A DNA stretch of 64,000 nt from Psychrobacillus sp044762745 (GTDB taxonomy: Bacteria > Bacillota > Bacilli > Bacillales_A > Planococcaceae): assembly GCF_044762745.1 (NCBI RefSeq), contig NZ_JBIWEX010000004.1, positions 161,178-225,177 on the forward strand, given 5' to 3'. Under the pieces are notes generated by a model. It saw only the letters and a program-made list of their open reading frames with translations. It ran no database searches and had not been told where the DNA came from. Shown here one piece after another: positions 61,560-64,000 of this stretch. The first letter of the stretch is position 1; the number at the start of each line of letters is the position of its first letter. A program made the position numbers and the translations under genes.

Positions 61560-62813
61560 TTATTCTTCTTTGAGATTTGTAAAGACAGCAGAATAATATT
61601 TAGTTTTTGATGATTGAATAGTACAAATAAACAATATGCTTGCTACTAGTAACATTATCGATGATCCCAAAACTACAATAAATCTAATAGCTACAACCTC
61701 AGAAGCAACACCAAAAATGGCTGTAGCAACGATAATTAGAAAGGCTTCAACAAGGCCATAAATACTTCCTATTCTCCCCATAAGATCCACAGGTATATTA
61801 TTTTGATAAAAAGTATAAAAACCTGTATTTGCAAAGGCAGTGGCAAACGCCAAAACAAAACATCCGACAGATGCTATAACAAATGTATTAGAGCATGTGA
61901 GAACCATATAACCTCCTGCAGTTATCAGTGATCCCGTACCAATAAGCCAAGAAGTAGGTACTTTTTCAACAATAATTGTATTTGTTAAAGACCCTACTAA
62001 TACTCCAGCACCAGCGATACTGACTAAAACGCCGTATTCACCTGCAGATAATGAGAGCACTTGAGTTGCAAAAGCTGCTTCTAAAGAATCCGTAGCTGTC
62101 ATCATTACAATCATGACACTAAATAAAAAATAAACAATCATGATATATGAATATTTACGGCTAAACCTTATAACAAGTTTCCAATCATCTGTTAATAACT
62201 TAACAGATAATCTTCTATCTGAAATCCCAGCAAGTTGTTCAGAGGACTCAATATTTGGCATCCATAATGTGATTAATACTGATAAAAATAAAGCAATGGC
62301 ATTAGCGTAAATTGCCATGTTAGGTGTACCAATTGTAAACAACATTCCAGCTATTGCTGGGCCGGTTAAAAAAGCTCCGGAATCTAATAAACTACGTAAA
62401 GAGTTAAAACGTTTTCTTTGTTCAGCTGGCATTAATTTTGTAATGTAAGTCATAGATGTTATATGATACATGGAACTGGCTATCGTGATAAAAAAGACCA
62501 TGCAATATATAAAATTTAAAGACGAAAAAAAAGGTAACAATACAATTAGTAAAGTTTGAAAGATATTAAGAACGATCATGAGATATTTTTTATTCAAACG
62601 ATCAATAACACTACCCGACCAAATATTAGTAAAAACCGTTGACAAAGCCCTAATAATATATAGTCCAGAAACAGCAATAGCTGATCCTGTTATATCAAGA
62701 ACAATAAGATTCAATGCAATAAAATAAACCCAACTTCCAACACTTGAAACACCAATACTGAACAATAGGATGGATGGATGTCGCCAAGTTTCTAGTATTT
62801 TTTTAAAACTCAA
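61560..62813 (-). CDS. MFS transporter (efflux type)
   Basis: 417 aa with about 12 hydrophobic helices and the MFS_3 layout of MefA/drug-efflux-type exporters: GSAIAVSGLYIIRALSTVFT, NIWSGSVIDRLNKKYLMIVL (loop 2-3 motif), RFNSLRSLLDSGAFLTGPAI, RIGSIYGLVEAFLIIVATAI. GGGGGAATTAAATTG precedes the ATG at 62813. A T-box leader directly upstream implies control by a tRNA charging state; see the leader. Substrate unknown: drug, peptide or amino-acid derivative. Confidence 0.85.
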   Translation of the reverse strand: MSFKKILETWRHPSILLFSIGVSSVGSWVYFIALNLIVLDITGSAIAVSGLYIIRALSTVFTNIWSGSVIDRLNKKYLMIVLNIFQTLLIVLLPFFSSLNFIYCMVFFITIASSMYHITSMTYITKLMPAEQRKRFNSLRSLLDSGAFLTGPAIAGMLFTIGTPNMAIYANAIALFLSVLITLWMPNIESSEQLAGISDRRLSVKLLTDDWKLVIRFSRKYSYIMIVYFLFSVMIVMMTATDSLEAAFATQVLSLSAGEYGVLVSIAGAGVLVGSLTNTIIVEKVPTSWLIGTGSLITAGGYMVLTCSNTFVIASVGCFVLAFATAFANTGFYTFYQNNIPVDLMGRIGSIYGLVEAFLIIVATAIFGVASEVVAIRFIVVLGSSIMLLVASILFICTIQSSKTKYYSAVFTNLKEE

Positions 62814-62849
62814 TTTAATTCCCCCTTAGCTTTTAATAATTTTGGACAA

Positions 62850-63135
62850 AATAAAAAATCCCATCCCCAAGACTTGTGTGTCTTGGGGACGAGATTTGTA
62901 AAATCGCGGTACCACCCCAGTTTATTAATATGTCACCATATTAAACTTATCGGGTACGACATCAAAAGAAATGCTTATACCTTAGCTCTATAACAGGAGC
63001 TCCTGTCACACCATCCCCTTTGTTAGGTTCCAATGTGCTGCTCAGAGGCTTGATTCAATAAATTATTCTTACTCCTTTTCAGCAACCGGAGCTCTCTGGG
63101 AAGAAAAAATTTATTTACTCTCCTCATCATCGCAT
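62850..63135 (-). promoter_or_regulatory. T-box riboswitch upstream of the MFS exporter, specifier probably UCA (serine)
   Basis: The T-box motif GGGGTGGTACCGCG is at 62905-62918 (minus strand). The terminator ATCTC-TCCCCAAGAC/GTCTTGGGGA-GGGAT with a T-run lies at about 62852-62896. Stem I shows AGTA (63116-63119) opposite GAA followed by TCA (63051-63053) and A. In the proI leader of this window the same GAA-codon-A layout gives CCT (proline). By analogy the specifier is UCA, serine; a different registration, AUC for isoleucine, cannot be excluded. Confidence 0.85.
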
Positions 63136-63154
63136 TTATTATTTATTATTTTGA

Positions 63155-63183
63155 ATATTATCATTAATAATCCTTGTAGTAAA
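63155..63183 (-). promoter_or_regulatory. sigma-A promoter of the MFS T-box leader
   Basis: On the minus strand, -35 TTTACT at 63183-63178, spacer of 17, and -10 TAATAT at 63160-63155, placing the start near 63148, just ahead of stem I. Confidence 0.65.
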
Positions 63184-63495
63184 CGTCAGACTAAGAAAAA
63201 ATATTTTAAGCGAAAAGTTACATATTCAAGTACCTCGCCCTTTTCTTGATAAGCGAGGACAAGCACATTGTTCTCCCTATTATCTACACTTTTTTATCGA
63301 AGAATCTTTCTGTAATAATTTTGGCAATACACTTTTCATTTCTTAAGTGTAGATTTTCATTGTGCCCACTTGTCAAACAATGACTTACGCTGTTCATCGT
63401 TATAATGTAGACATAAGCTACCTTCTAATATACCTAACCCTAATTCCTTCATCATACATTATATTCTCAACTAATTATAGTCTGATATTTCAGTT
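63184..63495. other. intergenic region with a short hairpin
   Basis: Apart from the hairpin CCTCGC/GCGAGG (63233-63258) I see no gene or further structure before the IS element. Confidence 0.4.
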
Positions 63496-63537
63496 GAGAG
63501 TGTAAAATATTTTGTGTAAATGAATAAATACAAAAAA

Positions 63538-63597
63538 GGAAGACCTTTTCTTGGTAGAATTAAGTCACCACAACCAATCCTAGAAAAGAGGTCTTCC
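63538..63597. repeat. hairpin in front of the transposase start
   Basis: GGAAGACC-TTTTCT and AGAAAA-GAGGTCTTCC are complementary with a loop of about 20 bases. It ends 2 bases before the transposase ATG and would block read-through transcription or hide the start. Confidence 0.7.
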
Positions 63598-63599
63598 CT

Positions 63600-64000
63600 A
63601 TGAATCAGTTTACAACAGAAATCATCGAAGCTCTAGTAAAAAAACAAGATATTACCGAAGTTTTTCGCTCCCATTTAGAAACAGCTGTGAATACGCTGTT
63701 GGCGACGGAGCTGACGGCCTTTTTAGATTATGAAAAATACGACCGGATTGGCTTCAATTCAGGTAATTCACGTAATGGCTCGTATGCACGCAAACTGCAT
63801 ACGGAGTTTGGTGATCTTGAAATCACGATTCCTCGTGACCGCAATGGTGAGTTTAAACAACAGACGGTTGCGCCTTATAAGCGCTCTAATGACACACTGG
63901 AATCATTCGTCATCCATATGTTTCAAAAAGGGGTGACAATGTCTGAGATTGCTGGATTAATCGAAAAAATGTACGGGCATCATTATACGCCACAAACGAT
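63600..64000 (+). CDS. IS256-family transposase (5' part)
   Basis: The first 133 codons of a mutator-type/IS256 transposase: MNQFTTEIIEALVKKQDITE, TLLATELTAFLDYEKYDRIG, NSRNGSYARKLHTEFGDLEI and IPRDRNGEFKQQTVAPYKRS. The catalytic DDE residues lie beyond the window edge, so integrity cannot be judged. The hairpin just upstream contains the presumed ribosome-binding region. Confidence 0.9.
   Translation, partial: MNQFTTEIIEALVKKQDITEVFRSHLETAVNTLLATELTAFLDYEKYDRIGFNSGNSRNGSYARKLHTEFGDLEITIPRDRNGEFKQQTVAPYKRSNDTLESFVIHMFQKGVTMSEIAGLIEKMYGHHYTPQT

Larger units (their letters stand above)
63496..64000 (+). mobile_element. IS256-family insertion sequence, left part
   Basis: The transposase gene from 63600 is of the IS256 family and runs off the window. 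I place the left end tentatively near 63496 (GAGAGTGTAAAAT followed by TTTTGTGTAAAT), resembling IS256-type terminal repeats; the right end and target duplication are outside the window. Confidence 0.7.

Noticed and set aside
1..64000. tRNA or rRNA genes
   Set aside because: No cloverleaf arms or conserved rRNA segments were seen; the GGTACCGCGG-like elements belong to T-boxes.

Overview
The window looks like the chromosome of a low-GC, endospore-forming Firmicute of the Bacillales, most likely Planococcaceae or a close Bacillus relative. Evidence: AT-rich sequence, strong AGGAGG-type ribosome sites with frequent GTG/TTG starts, a Spo0E-like phosphatase, Prli42, bacilliredoxin BrxB, two T-box riboswitches, and a gene neighbourhood that follows the Bacillus subtilis yqj/yqi region (proI, yqjP, yqjQ, rnz, polY1/dinB, yqjE, yqjD, yqjC, yqiW).

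Layout. (1) 1-9.2 kb: a minus-strand short-chain acyl-CoA operon: 3-oxoacid CoA-transferase A and B, 3-hydroxybutyryl-CoA dehydrogenase, enoyl-CoA hydratase (frameshifted by one base), acyl-CoA dehydrogenase, thiolase and a D-2-hydroxyacid dehydrogenase cut by the window edge. A CdaR/PucR-type regulator is divergent to it and an aldehyde dehydrogenase converges on that regulator. Together they suggest butyrate/acetoacetate-type acid catabolism. (2) 9.7-26.3 kb: an accessory region of small genes, including GNAT acetyltransferases, two histidine phosphatases, a 2H phosphoesterase, an APH-like kinase, a P-loop kinase, lipoproteins and a PadR/membrane-protein module. It contains an unusual number of broken genes (three Nudix, one GyrI-like, one CD3324-like, truncated GNATs). 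(3) 26.4-31.9 kb: cupin, hslO, Spo0E-like, FAD monooxygenase, SDR and MBL hydrolase. (4) 32-43 kb: a proline T-box and proI, a 51-aa membrane protein, rnz, the csoR-copZ-copA copper operon with two CsoR-type operators, dinB, a 21-bp-phased repeat, CheW, an M20 peptidase, an acyl-CoA carboxylase beta subunit, methylmalonyl-CoA epimerase and Prli42. (5) 43-50 kb: further accessory genes and gene remnants, a MarR/DUF3147 pair and brxB. (6) 50.3-55.2 kb: methylmalonyl-CoA mutase small and large subunits and the MeaB GTPase, overlapping and translationally coupled. With the carboxylase and epimerase they form the propionyl-CoA to succinyl-CoA route. (7) 55.4-64 kb: a ZIP-type transporter, unknown proteins, a TPR protein, an ABC1/UbiB-type kinase, an MFS exporter behind its own T-box leader, and the start of an IS256-family element running off the right edge.

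I see no rRNA, tRNA, CRISPR array or prophage. The most unusual element is the T-box leader (specifier probably UCA, serine) controlling a drug-efflux-type MFS transporter. The strongest structural observations are the decaying gene cluster and the frameshift inside the otherwise intact acyl-CoA operon. I did not find convincing evidence of a wholly new multi-gene system.
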